Source: Aquimarina agarivorans (GTDB taxonomy: Bacteria; Bacteroidota; Bacteroidia; Flavobacteriales; Flavobacteriaceae). From it: a stretch of 64,000 bases of DNA. Shown here in pieces: positions 9,418 through 18,855 of the stretch. The DNA lies in contig NZ_AFPB01000177.1 in the NCBI RefSeq assembly GCF_000218485.1, positions 1-64,000 of the forward strand, written 5' to 3'. The number at the start of each line of letters is the position of its first letter. Positions within the stretch are counted from its first letter, which is position 1. A program made the position numbers and the translations under genes. The notes under the pieces are model-generated. The model did no database searches. It worked only from the letters and a program-made list of their open reading frames with translations, and had not been told where the DNA came from.

Positions 9418-11556
9418 TTAGAGTGAGCGTATCCCCATGTTGTAATAACAAAAGGCAAAAATATCAGCATATAGCTCAATTGTTTTACTAATTGGCGTAC
9501 CAGCTCCGTGTCCAGCATTTGTTTCAATTCTTATTAAAGTTGGGTTACTGCCTTTTTGAAATTCTTGCAGGGTTGCTGTAAACTTAAAGCTATGTGCGGG
9601 GACTACACGATCGTCATGGTCACCTGTAGTTACAAGAGTAGCGGGATATTCAATACCTTCTTTCACGTTATGTAACGGAGAGTATTTTTTAAGGTAACTA
9701 AACATTTCTCTGTCATCCTCCGCAGTTCCGTAATCATATGCCCAACCTGCTCCAGCAGTAAAGGTATGGTAGCGTAACATATCTAAAACACCAACTTGAC
9801 AAATAGCAACCTTAGCTAGTTTTGGCCTTTGTGTTAGGGTAGCCCCAACTAATAATCCGCCATTACTGCCACCACGTATGGCTAAATAATCGGATGATGT
9901 ATATTTGTTAGTGGTTAAAAATTCTGCAGCAGCTATAAAATCATCAAAAACATTTTGCTTATTCAATTTAGTTCCAGCGACATGCCATTTTTTTCCATAC
10001 TCGCCACCGCCCCTTAAGTTTGCTACAGCTAAAATGCCACCTTGTTCCAGCCAAACGGAATTGGGTGTGCTAAAACTAGGGGTAAGACTAATATTAAATC
10101 CGCCGTACCCATATAGAATAGTTGGGTTTTTACCATTCAGTTTAATTCCTTTTTTGTAAGTGATAATCATGGGTATTTTGGTACCGTCCTTGGAGGAGTA
10201 AAAAACTTGTTTAGATTCGTAGTTATCGGCATTAAAATCTATTTCTGGTTTCCAGTAAAGTTCATATTTCCCTGATTCAATAGTGTATTTGTAAGTGGAC
10301 TGTGGTGTGCTGTAATTTGCAAAATTAAAATACAAAGTGCGGTCCTCCTTTTTGGCGCTAAAACCACTGGTGCTTCCTATTCCAGGGAGTTCAATTTCAC
10401 GAATTAATTTTCCGTCAAAATCATATTGCAGTACTTTGGAAACGGCATCTACTGTATATTTGGTAAATATAGATCCTCCACCAGTACTAGCGGATAATAC
10501 GTTCTTAGTTTCTGGGATTAAATCTTTCCAATTTTCAGGGCTTGGGTTAGAGGCATCAACAGTAATGATTTTTTTATTCGGGGCATTTTTGTTAGTAACA
10601 ATATATAATGTTGATCCTACATTATCCATAACGTAACTGTCAGAATCAAAATCATTTATTATAGGAGTTAATTTGCTGTTTGGAACAGAAAGGTCTTTAA
10701 AAAATAATTTGTTACCTGATGTTGATTTTGAGGCAGTAACGATCAAATATTTTTCATCCTCAGTTAAATAAGCACCTACATAACGATGTTTTTCGGCTTC
10801 AGAAGCTCCAAAAACAACTTGGTCTGTTTGTTGTGCTGTACCTAATTTGTGGTAATATAATTTGTGTTGATCAGTTTTTGCAGATAGTTGGCTACCATCG
10901 GGTTTGTCGTAGCTCGAATAATAAAACCCTTCATTTCCTTTCCAACGAATACGACTAAACTTTACATTTATTATCGTGTCTTCAATTACTTTTTTAGTTT
11001 CCGTATCAATAGTAATTACTTTTCTCCAGTCGCTTCCGCCTTCCGAAATAGAATAAGCCGCCAAACTACCGTCTTTAGAAAATTTTAAGGAGGCTAATGA
11101 AGTAGTACCATCCTTAGCAAAGGTATTTGGATCTAAAAAAACTTGATCATTGCCATCGTTATCTTTTCGGTAAAGTACATATTGATTTTGTAGGCCATTA
11201 TTTTTGTAGTAATAAGTATAATTGCCTTCCTTAAAAGGGGCGGAAACTTTTTCGTAATTCCATAGCTTTTCTAGTCTTTTTCTTAAAGTTTCTCGATAAG
11301 GAATTTTTTTTAAGTAATCAAAAGTTACTTTATTTTGAGCGGCTACCCATTGCTCAGTTTCTGTACTACGGTCATCTTCCAACCATCGATAGGGATCCTT
11401 TATTTTGGTGTCAAAATAGGTGTCAATGGTGTCAATTTTTTTAGTAATTGGATACTCCACGGTTATTAATTTATTTTTCTGTGTTTGTGCTTTGGTAGTA
11501 GTAATAAAAGGTAGTGCTACTAGAGTGGTGTATAGCGCTAATTTAAATTGATTCAT
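9418..11556 (-). CDS. prolyl oligopeptidase (S9A family), secreted
   Basis: 712-residue serine peptidase with a signal peptide (about 1-24, ending near TTKAQ), so periplasmic. N-terminal segment and seven-bladed propeller (about residues 85-430) precede the alpha/beta-hydrolase domain. The catalytic triad is visible: Ser in GGSNGGLL (near residue 560), Asp in GDHDDRVVPAHS, and H683 in NAGHGAG. The YGGFNIS segment forms the oxyanion region. These enzymes cut short proline-containing peptides after proline, so the role would be peptide scavenging. The neighbours are not related. The gene ends 70 bp from the DUF6695-like gene, convergently. Confidence 0.93.
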   Translation of the reverse strand: MNQFKLALYTTLVALPFITTTKAQTQKNKLITVEYPITKKIDTIDTYFDTKIKDPYRWLEDDRSTETEQWVAAQNKVTFDYLKKIPYRETLRKRLEKLWNYEKVSAPFKEGNYTYYYKNNGLQNQYVLYRKDNDGNDQVFLDPNTFAKDGTTSLASLKFSKDGSLAAYSISEGGSDWRKVITIDTETKKVIEDTIINVKFSRIRWKGNEGFYYSSYDKPDGSQLSAKTDQHKLYYHKLGTAQQTDQVVFGASEAEKHRYVGAYLTEDEKYLIVTASKSTSGNKLFFKDLSVPNSKLTPIINDFDSDSYVMDNVGSTLYIVTNKNAPNKKIITVDASNPSPENWKDLIPETKNVLSASTGGGSIFTKYTVDAVSKVLQYDFDGKLIREIELPGIGSTSGFSAKKEDRTLYFNFANYSTPQSTYKYTIESGKYELYWKPEIDFNADNYESKQVFYSSKDGTKIPMIITYKKGIKLNGKNPTILYGYGGFNISLTPSFSTPNSVWLEQGGILAVANLRGGGEYGKKWHVAGTKLNKQNVFDDFIAAAEFLTTNKYTSSDYLAIRGGSNGGLLVGATLTQRPKLAKVAICQVGVLDMLRYHTFTAGAGWAYDYGTAEDDREMFSYLKKYSPLHNVKEGIEYPATLVTTGDHDDRVVPAHSFKFTATLQEFQKGSNPTLIRIETNAGHGAGTPISKTIELYADIFAFCYYNMGIRSL

Positions 11557-12119
11557 GTGTAAATTAATTTAGTTGGATTGTAACTAAAAATACTTAAATC
11601 AATCAGATAAAGCAATCATAAGTTAAAACAAAGTAGGTTTTTGTGAAATTATTAAATTATGGTGCTTGTGAAGTGAATATGACAATATAAGTAAGCTTGT
11701 AAACATTTGTTTTGTGTACTACATCTGTTCATTATACCATTTCTTATTTGGGTTCATTTTGAGGAATAATGATGGGTTTAGGAATTATACAAATCAGCAA
11801 AAAAGCATAGCATGTGTTACGGTTCTTTTTTATGTTGACGTAAAATTTCTAAAGGCGCATTTTAATTCGGTAAATTCATATAGGTAATGGCATTAGTTGC
11901 TTAAATAAAAAGCACAAGTTTTTTTTGCTTAGGATGAGAAAGAAAATATGAGCGGAACTTTAACTGGGAGGTATTTAATTTTGAAGTGTTAAGCGAAAAA
12001 CACCTTTTTAAAAAAAATTAACATTAAAAAATTAATTATAGTAGTATTATCTTAAATAAAAAAGAAATTAAGTTTTAAATTTATAAGAAAGTAAGTTTTT
12101 GAAAAACTTAATGATATGA
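11557..12119. other. 563-bp AT-rich intergenic stretch, no gene seen
   Basis: No ORF of convincing length or RNA gene was found. A short hairpin (TAAGTTTTT/AAAAACTTA at 12092-12110) lies just beyond the end of apaG and may help end its transcript. The rest is low-complexity AT-rich sequence. Confidence 0.5.
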
Positions 12120-12506
12120 TTAATTAATGGCAAACGGAGCGCTTAATTTAAAAGAAGGGATGATTACTTTAAATTTTTTGGTTGATGTAAAATTAATCAT
12201 ATTGTAATATCCATCCATGGAACCAAAGGGTGATGATAATAAACAACCACTAGAATAAGTATGAGATTCTCCTGGGCGCAATACAGGTTTTTTCCCTACA
12301 ACACCTTCTCCCTCAACAATTTCTGTGCTATTTAAGGCATCTTTAATTTTCCAAAATCTTGAGGTAAGTTGAACAGAATCTTTACTTTGATTTTCAATGG
12401 TAACACGGTAACCAAAGGCAAAATGAATCTTGTAGTTCTTGTAGAACGTGCCTTCGAAATTAGTTTCGACTGATATTTTTATTCCGCTTGTAACTTGTTG
12501 TACCAT
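12120..12506 (-). CDS. apaG: ApaG protein
   Basis: 128 residues, the standard ApaG length, covering the whole fibronectin-III-like beta sandwich. Recognised by the N-terminal TSGIKISVETNF segment, the FGYRVTIENQS strand, the GEGVVGKKPVLRPGE loop that is the family hallmark, and the YSSGCLLSSPFGSMDGYY region. ApaG was named from the E. coli ksgA-apaG-apaH operon and has been linked to cobalt/magnesium efflux; the molecular role is still unclear. The start codon is 105 bp from the end of the plug-protein gene on the same strand, so co-transcription is possible but not shown. Confidence 0.92.
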   Translation of the reverse strand: MVQQVTSGIKISVETNFEGTFYKNYKIHFAFGYRVTIENQSKDSVQLTSRFWKIKDALNSTEIVEGEGVVGKKPVLRPGESHTYSSGCLLSSPFGSMDGYYNMINFTSTKKFKVIIPSFKLSAPFAIN

Positions 12507-12611
12507 AACCCAAATTACCTAACCATTAATTTGAGCATACAATATAGTGAATTTTGTAAAAAAAATGGCATTAAAATCAAATCAATATGCTGCAAACTTA
12601 ACACTTAACAT

Positions 12612-13862
12612 TTAGTTAGTGATATTGACGGAGTTAGCACTGCCAATTCCAATAATGCTATCGTTTCGGCTATTTGGAGCGCGGTAATAAGCAATCACTA
12701 CATATTCGTTTTCAGTCTTGTCAAAATTACCGCAAATAGCATTTTCATCAACAATTCCATTTTTGTCTTTTGTAACAAATTTATAGTTATAAAAGCCTTG
12801 TTTAAAAAGTCGTTTTCCAACATAGGCTCGTTGTTGTGTATCGTAAGCAAGCAAGGTGCTGTTGTCTAATGAAAAATTATTAAAATTCCCAAAAATATGT
12901 ACTTCTTTGTCATTCATACGTGGAACGTTCAATTTAAAATGTAGCCATACATATTCGGCTTCAATATCGCTGTTTCGTGCATCGATGTTGCGAACAGCAA
13001 AATTTCCATTAATATCTGGGAAAAATGTGTAAATCTGCTTCACTCTACTTGGTCTTCCAAACAAATAGTTGTGGTAAATATCTTTAAGTTCAATGCGGTT
13101 AATGTTAACGGTTGCGTTTCTGACATCTTTATTGTCAAAATTCCAATATTCATTTCCACCCCAAAAACTAGCTTCTTTGTCGTATCTATAAATAAACTTA
13201 TTGCCAATGGTGTATTGCGATTTCAAATCGGTGATCGCTGTTTTTAAGCTGTTATTTTGCATTACCAGAACCTTTAAATTCTTTTTTGGGTTAATGAGTA
13301 GTTCGTTTGAATCTACTGAAAATTGAACAATTTGTTTTTTGTTAAGGAAATTAAAGTCTCTGGTTCTTTCAATTTCAGTTTGAATGGTAGCCCCTTTTTT
13401 GAAAACAATAAACTTTTTTGAAAAGACTAATTCTTCATTATCATTATAGAGTTCAAAAACATAATTACCGGTCTTTTTAAGCGCTTGCGTATTTTGATTA
13501 GGAATTTGAACCTTAAAATGGGTGTAAATTTGAAGGCTATTTAGTGAATTTTCAGTATCCTGAATTAAAATATTGTCCAAGCCTTCGATGTATTCATTTT
13601 TTGATAGAATGGTTGGTGTCCAATCAAAATTGTAATAGTTTATTTTGTAATAATAAAAAGCTTCGTCACCTATAATATCATCAAAATTTACTTCAAAACG
13701 TGTCCCAAATTCAATTAAAGGAACTCCGTTTTTGTTTTCGCCATTTTGCCTAAATTGAATAGTTTTTATGTACTCTGGGGGTGGTATTTCTATAGCTTCT
13801 TGCGAAAGCATGGAAAAAATAGTAAATACACTAAAAAAAAAGGATACGTATATTGGGCGCAT
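12612..13862 (-). CDS. type IX secretion system plug protein (DUF5103)
   Basis: 416 residues with a signal peptide (about 1-20, ending MLSQ). It matches the DUF5103 family: N-terminal beta domain with PPEYIKTIQFRQ, then NFDWTP, ENSLNSLQIYTHFKVQIPN, the central AGNYVLE-like segment (KKTGNYVFELY), and a C-terminal E-set/CBM48-like domain with VHIFGNFNNFSLDNSTLLAYD and YNYKFV. In Flavobacterium johnsoniae a protein of this family was found as the Plug that closes the periplasmic side of the SprA (SovP) translocon of the T9SS. This fits the T9SS sorting tail on the GH16 enzyme in this window. Name from family knowledge; function here is inference. Confidence 0.85.
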   Translation of the reverse strand: MRPIYVSFFFSVFTIFSMLSQEAIEIPPPEYIKTIQFRQNGENKNGVPLIEFGTRFEVNFDDIIGDEAFYYYKINYYNFDWTPTILSKNEYIEGLDNILIQDTENSLNSLQIYTHFKVQIPNQNTQALKKTGNYVFELYNDNEELVFSKKFIVFKKGATIQTEIERTRDFNFLNKKQIVQFSVDSNELLINPKKNLKVLVMQNNSLKTAITDLKSQYTIGNKFIYRYDKEASFWGGNEYWNFDNKDVRNATVNINRIELKDIYHNYLFGRPSRVKQIYTFFPDINGNFAVRNIDARNSDIEAEYVWLHFKLNVPRMNDKEVHIFGNFNNFSLDNSTLLAYDTQQRAYVGKRLFKQGFYNYKFVTKDKNGIVDENAICGNFDKTENEYVVIAYYRAPNSRNDSIIGIGSANSVNITN

Positions 13863-14042
13863 AGTTGTCAGTTTGATGCACTAAATATAATCAAATTTAA
13901 TGCCTAAAAGTATGAGTATTTTTATCAAATTCTCTTTTGGAACGCTTGCGTATGAAATTAGTTGTGAGGATTTCTTTTATTTAGAGTTTTTCTAAATAAT
14001 AATAAGTAGGTATAGTTGTTTTACGGAGCTTGAAATTATCAC

Positions 14043-14050
14043 TAAATTTG
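14043..14050 (+). promoter_or_regulatory. candidate -7 box for the nqr operon
   Basis: TAAATTTG (TAnnTTTG) 33 bp upstream of the nqrA ATG, with a TTG 24 bp further upstream at 14016-14018. It overlaps an in-frame upward extension of nqrA, which is one reason for choosing the later ATG as start. Confidence 0.5.
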
Positions 14051-14083
14051 TGCGGTTTTAAGTTAAATATACAGACTACAAAT

Positions 14084-15433
14084 ATGTCAAAAGACATTCG
14101 TATTAAGAAGGGCTTAGATATTAATTTGCAAGGAGCTGCTGAAAAGCAAATGGCTCAGGCAATACGAAGTAATACCTATGCCATCAACCCAGATGATTTT
14201 CATGGGGTCATTCCCAAAATTATTGCAAAGGTTGGTACAGAAGTAAAAGCTGGTTCTCCGCTTTTTTATTCCAAATCAAATGATCAAATTCTTTTCAATT
14301 CACCCGTAAGTGGTGAGGTTGTTGAAATTGTGCGTGGTGCTAAAAGAAAAATTCTTTTCTTTAAAGTATTAGCGGATAAGGAACAACAATATGAGGATTT
14401 TGGTGCTAAAAATGTAGCTTCAATGAGTGGTGATGATGTAAAGTCACACTTATTACAAGCTGGATGCTGGCCGTTTATTAAGCAACGACCGTACGATATT
14501 ATGGCTAACCCAGAAGTGGCTCCAAAAGCGATTTTTGTTTCAGGATATAATAGTGCACCATTAGCAGCAGATTTGGATTTTATTTTGTCAGGAAAAGAAA
14601 ATGAACTGGACGCTGCAATTACAGCTTTGTCAAAGTTAACCACTGGAAAAGTTCATATATCTGTGAATAGTCAGGCTTCGCCACTTGCAAAAGTGAATAA
14701 TGCCGAAATTCATAACATAAGTGGACCGCATCCTATTGGTAATGTAAGTACGCAAATTGCAAAAGTAGATCCTATTAATAAAGGCGAAATTGTTTGGGTA
14801 GTTTCAGCTCAAGATTTAGTTGTTATAGGTGAATTGTTACTTACTGGAAAATATAATGCCACTCGTAAAATTGCTGTGGCAGGATCTTCGGTTAAATCAC
14901 CTAAGTATTACGAGACTAAAATAGGAGCTGAGGTTTCAACCTTTATTTATGATGCAGGAGTCAATAATGACAATGTGCGTATGATTAATGGAAATGTACT
15001 TACGGGTACTACGGTTAATCCCGATGGTCATTTAGCATCTACTGTAGATACTTTTACGGTAATACCAGAAGGAAATGACTACGAATTTTTTGGATGGAAC
15101 AAGCCTGTTTTTGATAAAATAAGTTATTCAAGAGCATTAACTTTTTCATGGTTATTTCCAAAAAAGAAATACGATTTAGATACGAATACTAACGGGGAGC
15201 ACCGAGCGTTTGTAGTTACAGGTAATTACGAGGATGTGTTTCCATTAGATATATATCCATTGCAATTACTTAAGGCATTTACTTATAATGACCTTGATGA
15301 GATGGAAAAATTGGGAGCTTATGAAATTGCTCCTGAAGATTTTGCGTTAACTGAATTCGTGTGCGTTTCCAAACAAAACCACCAGGATATAGTGCGTAAA
15401 GGTTTGGATGTGATGTATAAAGAAATTGGTTAA
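14084..15433 (+). CDS. nqrA: Na+-translocating NADH:quinone reductase subunit A
   Basis: 449 residues starting at MSKDIRIKKGLDINL; an upstream in-frame start is rejected because it would run through the likely -7 box. NqrA is the peripheral cytoplasmic subunit of the six-subunit Na+-NQR, which oxidises NADH, reduces ubiquinone or menaquinone and pumps Na+. The family N-terminus (KGLDINLQGAA), HPIGNVSTQIAKVDP, and VAGSSVKSPKYYETKIGAEVS segments are all there. First gene of nqrABCDEF, with 11 bp to nqrB. No truncation. The complex is typical of marine bacteria and fits a Na+-based energy economy. Confidence 0.96.
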   Translation: MSKDIRIKKGLDINLQGAAEKQMAQAIRSNTYAINPDDFHGVIPKIIAKVGTEVKAGSPLFYSKSNDQILFNSPVSGEVVEIVRGAKRKILFFKVLADKEQQYEDFGAKNVASMSGDDVKSHLLQAGCWPFIKQRPYDIMANPEVAPKAIFVSGYNSAPLAADLDFILSGKENELDAAITALSKLTTGKVHISVNSQASPLAKVNNAEIHNISGPHPIGNVSTQIAKVDPINKGEIVWVVSAQDLVVIGELLLTGKYNATRKIAVAGSSVKSPKYYETKIGAEVSTFIYDAGVNNDNVRMINGNVLTGTTVNPDGHLASTVDTFTVIPEGNDYEFFGWNKPVFDKISYSRALTFSWLFPKKKYDLDTNTNGEHRAFVVTGNYEDVFPLDIYPLQLLKAFTYNDLDEMEKLGAYEIAPEDFALTEFVCVSKQNHQDIVRKGLDVMYKEIG

Positions 15434-15444
15434 AAGACGGAAAG

Positions 15445-16659
15445 ATGAGCTTAAAAAATAAATTACATAATTTAAAAGAGCAATACAAAGGCACTAAAAT
15501 GGCGCCTGCATTTAATGCAATCCATACGTTTTTGTATTTGCCTAATGAAACGACACACGGCGGAGCCCATGTGCGCGGAGCAGATGATTTAAAAAGAACA
15601 ATGAACATGGTTATTTTAGCCATGGTGCCATGTTTAATTTGGGGAATGTTCAATGCTGGTTACCAACATTATTCTGCAATTGCAGGTGGTGCACCAGAGT
15701 TTGTTTCATTTTTTGATCACTTAAAATATTTCTTCACTTTAGATAACTTATTAATTGGAGCAAAAAAAGTACTTCCTTTAGTAATTGTTTCTTATATGGT
15801 TGGTTTAGCTATCGAATTTTTGTTTGCAGTAATCAAAAAGCACGAAGTTGAAGAGGGATATTTAGTAACAGGTATGTTAGTGCCGTTAATTGTGCCAGTA
15901 GATACTCCGCTTTGGATGTTAGCTATTGCAGTAGCTTTTGGAGTAGTTATAGGTAAAGAAGTTTTTGGAGGTACAGGGATGAATATTTTAAACCCTGCAC
16001 TAACTATTAGAGCATTTTTATTTTTTGCTTATCCAACTTGGATGAGTGGTGATAAAGTATGGGTGCATGAAGCGGTTGAAAGAGCTGGTACGGCAGATGC
16101 TATTTCTGGAGAAACAATGTTGGGGATGCTTGCGCAGAAGAAACCATTGGATTACGGTATTGACGAAGCTTTTTTTGGTTTTATTCCAGGTTCTGTTGGT
16201 GAAACTTCAACCTTATTAGTACTTGTTGGAGCGGCAATTTTGATTTTTAGTAAAATCGCTAGCTGGCGAATTATAGCAAGTGGTGTTGTTGGAGCATTAT
16301 TGATGGGATTAATATTTAACGGTGTTATAGCGCAAGGATGGATTACTGAAGGTAGTAAATTTTATGATCTAATGAATTTGCCATTCTGGCAACATTTAGT
16401 TATCGGAGGTTTTGCTTTTGGAATCGTATTTATGGCTACAGACCCAGTATCGGGTGCGCAAACTAATAAGGGTAAAATTTGGTACGGATTATTGATAGGC
16501 TTTTTTGCAGTTATGATTCGCGTATTTAATCCAGCATATCCTGAAGGAATTATGTTAGCTATTTTATTGATGAATGTTTTTGCACCAACAATTGATCATT
16601 ATGTAGTGCAAGGCAACATAAATAAAAGAATGAAACGTTTAAAAGTTAAAACAGCATAG
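15445..16659 (+). CDS. nqrB: Na+-translocating NADH:quinone reductase subunit B
   Basis: 404 residues, integral membrane subunit with about ten transmembrane segments from residue 52 onward. Subunit B carries a covalently bound FMN on a threonine; the matching motif GSVGETST is at 249-256. The VEEGYLVTGMLVPLIVP stretch and the GGTGMNILNPAL loop are family signatures, as is ATDPVSGAQTNKGK near the C-terminus. NqrB forms most of the Na+ path and the quinone site. Lies 11 bp after nqrA and 3 bp before nqrC, as part of one operon. Confidence 0.96.
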   Translation: MSLKNKLHNLKEQYKGTKMAPAFNAIHTFLYLPNETTHGGAHVRGADDLKRTMNMVILAMVPCLIWGMFNAGYQHYSAIAGGAPEFVSFFDHLKYFFTLDNLLIGAKKVLPLVIVSYMVGLAIEFLFAVIKKHEVEEGYLVTGMLVPLIVPVDTPLWMLAIAVAFGVVIGKEVFGGTGMNILNPALTIRAFLFFAYPTWMSGDKVWVHEAVERAGTADAISGETMLGMLAQKKPLDYGIDEAFFGFIPGSVGETSTLLVLVGAAILIFSKIASWRIIASGVVGALLMGLIFNGVIAQGWITEGSKFYDLMNLPFWQHLVIGGFAFGIVFMATDPVSGAQTNKGKIWYGLLIGFFAVMIRVFNPAYPEGIMLAILLMNVFAPTIDHYVVQGNINKRMKRLKVKTA

Positions 16660-16662
16660 AAA

Positions 16663-17430
16663 ATGGCAAACACTGAAAAAAATTCATACACGCTTCTATT
16701 CGCCGTTTTGATGGTGGTAGTTGTGGGTTCTGTTTTAGCAGGTCTTTTCGGATCGCTAAATGGTCAAATTAAAGAAAACCAAAAGAAGGAAAAAAAGCAA
16801 AATATTTTATTTGCTATGGGCATTACCAAAGCAACAATAAGTAAAAATCAGGATGATGCTGATTTACCTGTTGATGCAAGCGAAGCAGATAAAATTTTTG
16901 AGGAATATGTTGGTGATAACCAGTTTATAATTGAAGGTATTAAAGCAACAAAAACCAATAAAGCCTTTGATATCGACGTGAAAAAACAGGGTCAATTAGC
17001 AAAAAAAGATGGTTATGTACGTAAGTTGCCTTTATTTATAGGTAGTGTCAATGGTAAAAAGTCATACGTTGTTCCTTTATATGGTAAAGGGTTATGGGAT
17101 GCTATTTGGGGTTATGTGGCTTTAGAAGAAGATTTGAAAACTGTTAAGGGTGCTTTTTTTGACCATAAGGGTGAAACGCCTGGTTTAGGTGCTAATATTA
17201 AAGAAAAGTTCTTTTATTCAGATTTTAAAGGAGAAAGTATTTATAGTGGTGCTGAATTTAAAGGAATCACTGTAGCAAAAGGAAACAACGATCCAACTAA
17301 CCAAAGAAAGGATGACAACAAAGTTGATGCTATTGCAGGGGCTACCATTACAGGTGATGGAGTAACAGCAATGATTAAAGCTGATATTAAAATGTACGTG
17401 CCTTATTTTGAAACTGTAAAACCAAACTAA
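16663..17430 (+). CDS. nqrC: Na+-translocating NADH:quinone reductase subunit C
   Basis: 255 residues with one N-terminal membrane segment (about 10-32) and a periplasmic FMN-binding domain. The second covalent FMN sits on the threonine of an S/A-GAT motif; here it is T228 in DAIAGATITG. GLWDAIWGYVALE and FDHKGETPGLGANI are further signatures of the FMN-binding domain. Spaced 3 bp from nqrB and 2 bp from nqrD. Normal length; nothing odd. Confidence 0.95.
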   Translation: MANTEKNSYTLLFAVLMVVVVGSVLAGLFGSLNGQIKENQKKEKKQNILFAMGITKATISKNQDDADLPVDASEADKIFEEYVGDNQFIIEGIKATKTNKAFDIDVKKQGQLAKKDGYVRKLPLFIGSVNGKKSYVVPLYGKGLWDAIWGYVALEEDLKTVKGAFFDHKGETPGLGANIKEKFFYSDFKGESIYSGAEFKGITVAKGNNDPTNQRKDDNKVDAIAGATITGDGVTAMIKADIKMYVPYFETVKPN

Positions 17431-17432
17431 TT

Positions 17433-18113
17433 ATGGCTGAAGTAGCAGAAAAACAAGTAAAAGCAAAAGAGCCGTTATTCTCGAAGCAGAATAAAGGGTT
17501 AATGACAGATCCGCTGTTTGATAATAATCCAATTACTATTCAAGTATTGGGTATTTGTTCCGCATTAGCAATTACTGCCCAATTAAAGGCATCAATTGTA
17601 ATGGCTTTAGCAGTAACGTTTGTACTGGCAATGGGTAACGTGGTAATTTCATTAATGCGTAATATCATTCCATCAAAAATTAGAATTATAGTACAGTTGG
17701 TTGTTGTTGCCACATTGGTAATTATAGTAGACTTGGTTTTAAAAGCTTTTGCTTACGAATTGAGTAAACAACTTTCTGTATTTGTTGGGTTAATTATTAC
17801 AAACTGTATTATCATGGGACGTTTTGAGGCATTTGCTTTAGGTAATGGGCCTTGGAAATCTTTTCTTGACGGAATTGGAAATGCAGCAGGTTACGGTTTG
17901 ATACTTATTATAGTTGGTTTTTTTCGTGAATTGTTAGGATCAGGAACCTTATTAGGTTTTCCAGTGCTTGGGAATCCAATAGAAAAAACTGGACTATATG
18001 CCTTAGGATATGAAAATAATGGATTTATGTTATTAGCGCCCATGGCTCTGATTACAGTAGGTATCATTATTTGGATACAACGTAGTAGAAATAAATCATT
18101 AATCGAGAACTAG
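17433..18113 (+). CDS. nqrD: Na+-translocating NADH:quinone reductase subunit D
   Basis: 226 residues, a six-helix membrane protein homologous to RnfE. The paired family signature appears in TNCIIMGRFEAFALGN (one of the membrane cysteines that hold the buried Fe-S centre with subunit E) and in FFRELLGSGTLLG. The N-terminal stretch PLFDNNPITIQVLGICSALA is also typical. Fourth gene in the operon; 24 bp to nqrE. Confidence 0.95.
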   Translation: MAEVAEKQVKAKEPLFSKQNKGLMTDPLFDNNPITIQVLGICSALAITAQLKASIVMALAVTFVLAMGNVVISLMRNIIPSKIRIIVQLVVVATLVIIVDLVLKAFAYELSKQLSVFVGLIITNCIIMGRFEAFALGNGPWKSFLDGIGNAAGYGLILIIVGFFRELLGSGTLLGFPVLGNPIEKTGLYALGYENNGFMLLAPMALITVGIIIWIQRSRNKSLIEN

Positions 18114-18137
18114 TAGTTCTAAAAATTAAACGATATA

Positions 18138-18851
18138 ATGGAACATTTAGAATTATTTTTTAAGTCGATATTTATAGATAATATGGTATTTGCAACCTTC
18201 CTAGGGATGTGTTCATACCTTGCAGTATCTAAAAAAGTTTCTACAGCAGTGGGATTGGGAGCGGCAGTTATTTTTGTAATGGCAATTACAGTTCCCGTAA
18301 ACTGGTTATTGGATACTTATGTGCTAAAAGAAGGTGCACTAGTTTGGTTAGGAGAGGAGTATGCAAGTTATGATTTGAGCTTTTTATCCTTTATTTTATT
18401 TATTGCCACTATTGCAACTATGGTACAATTAGTTGAAATTGTTGTAGAAAAGTTTTCACCTTCACTATACAATTCATTAGGGATCTTTTTGCCCTTAATA
18501 GCCGTGAACTGTGCAATTTTGGGAGGTTCATTATTTATGCAGTCTCGTGAAATTCCTACATTAGGTATGGCGTTAAATTATGGAGTAAGTTCAGGGATAG
18601 GATGGTTTTTGGCAATTTTAGCTATTGCGGCTATTCGTGAAAAAATCAGATACTCAAATGTGCCAGCTCCGTTAAGAGGTTTAGGAATTACTTTCATTTT
18701 AACAGGACTTATGGCAATCGGATTTATGAGTTTTGGAGGAATGTTAACTGGTGACGAAGGAAATAAAAAGCCAGTAAAAGAGGAGGTTCAGGCTGAAGCT
18801 GAAGAGCTTTTGGATGAATCAAAAGAAATGGTGTTAAATACAAACAAATAA
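18138..18851 (+). CDS. nqrE: Na+-translocating NADH:quinone reductase subunit E
   Basis: 237 residues, six-helix membrane subunit homologous to RnfA. Signatures: [21 protein letters not shown] near the N-terminus (first metal-binding Cys), and [16 protein letters not shown] (second). NqrD and NqrE form an inverted pair in the membrane that binds a Fe-S centre between them and passes electrons from NqrF to NqrC. The C-terminal 35 residues are acidic and extend past the usual core, as often seen in Bacteroidota. 4 bp to nqrF. Confidence 0.95.
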   Translation: MEHLELFFKSIFIDNMVFATFLGMCSYLAVSKKVSTAVGLGAAVIFVMAITVPVNWLLDTYVLKEGALVWLGEEYASYDLSFLSFILFIATIATMVQLVEIVVEKFSPSLYNSLGIFLPLIAVNCAILGGSLFMQSREIPTLGMALNYGVSSGIGWFLAILAIAAIREKIRYSNVPAPLRGLGITFILTGLMAIGFMSFGGMLTGDEGNKKPVKEEVQAEAEELLDESKEMVLNTNK

Positions 18852-18855
18852 CAAT

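Noticed and set aside
12480-12505. GTAAC-like sequence near apaG as another operator of the sulfur regulon
   Set aside because: It lies inside the coding region, the second half-site does not match, and no box lies 29.5 bp away.
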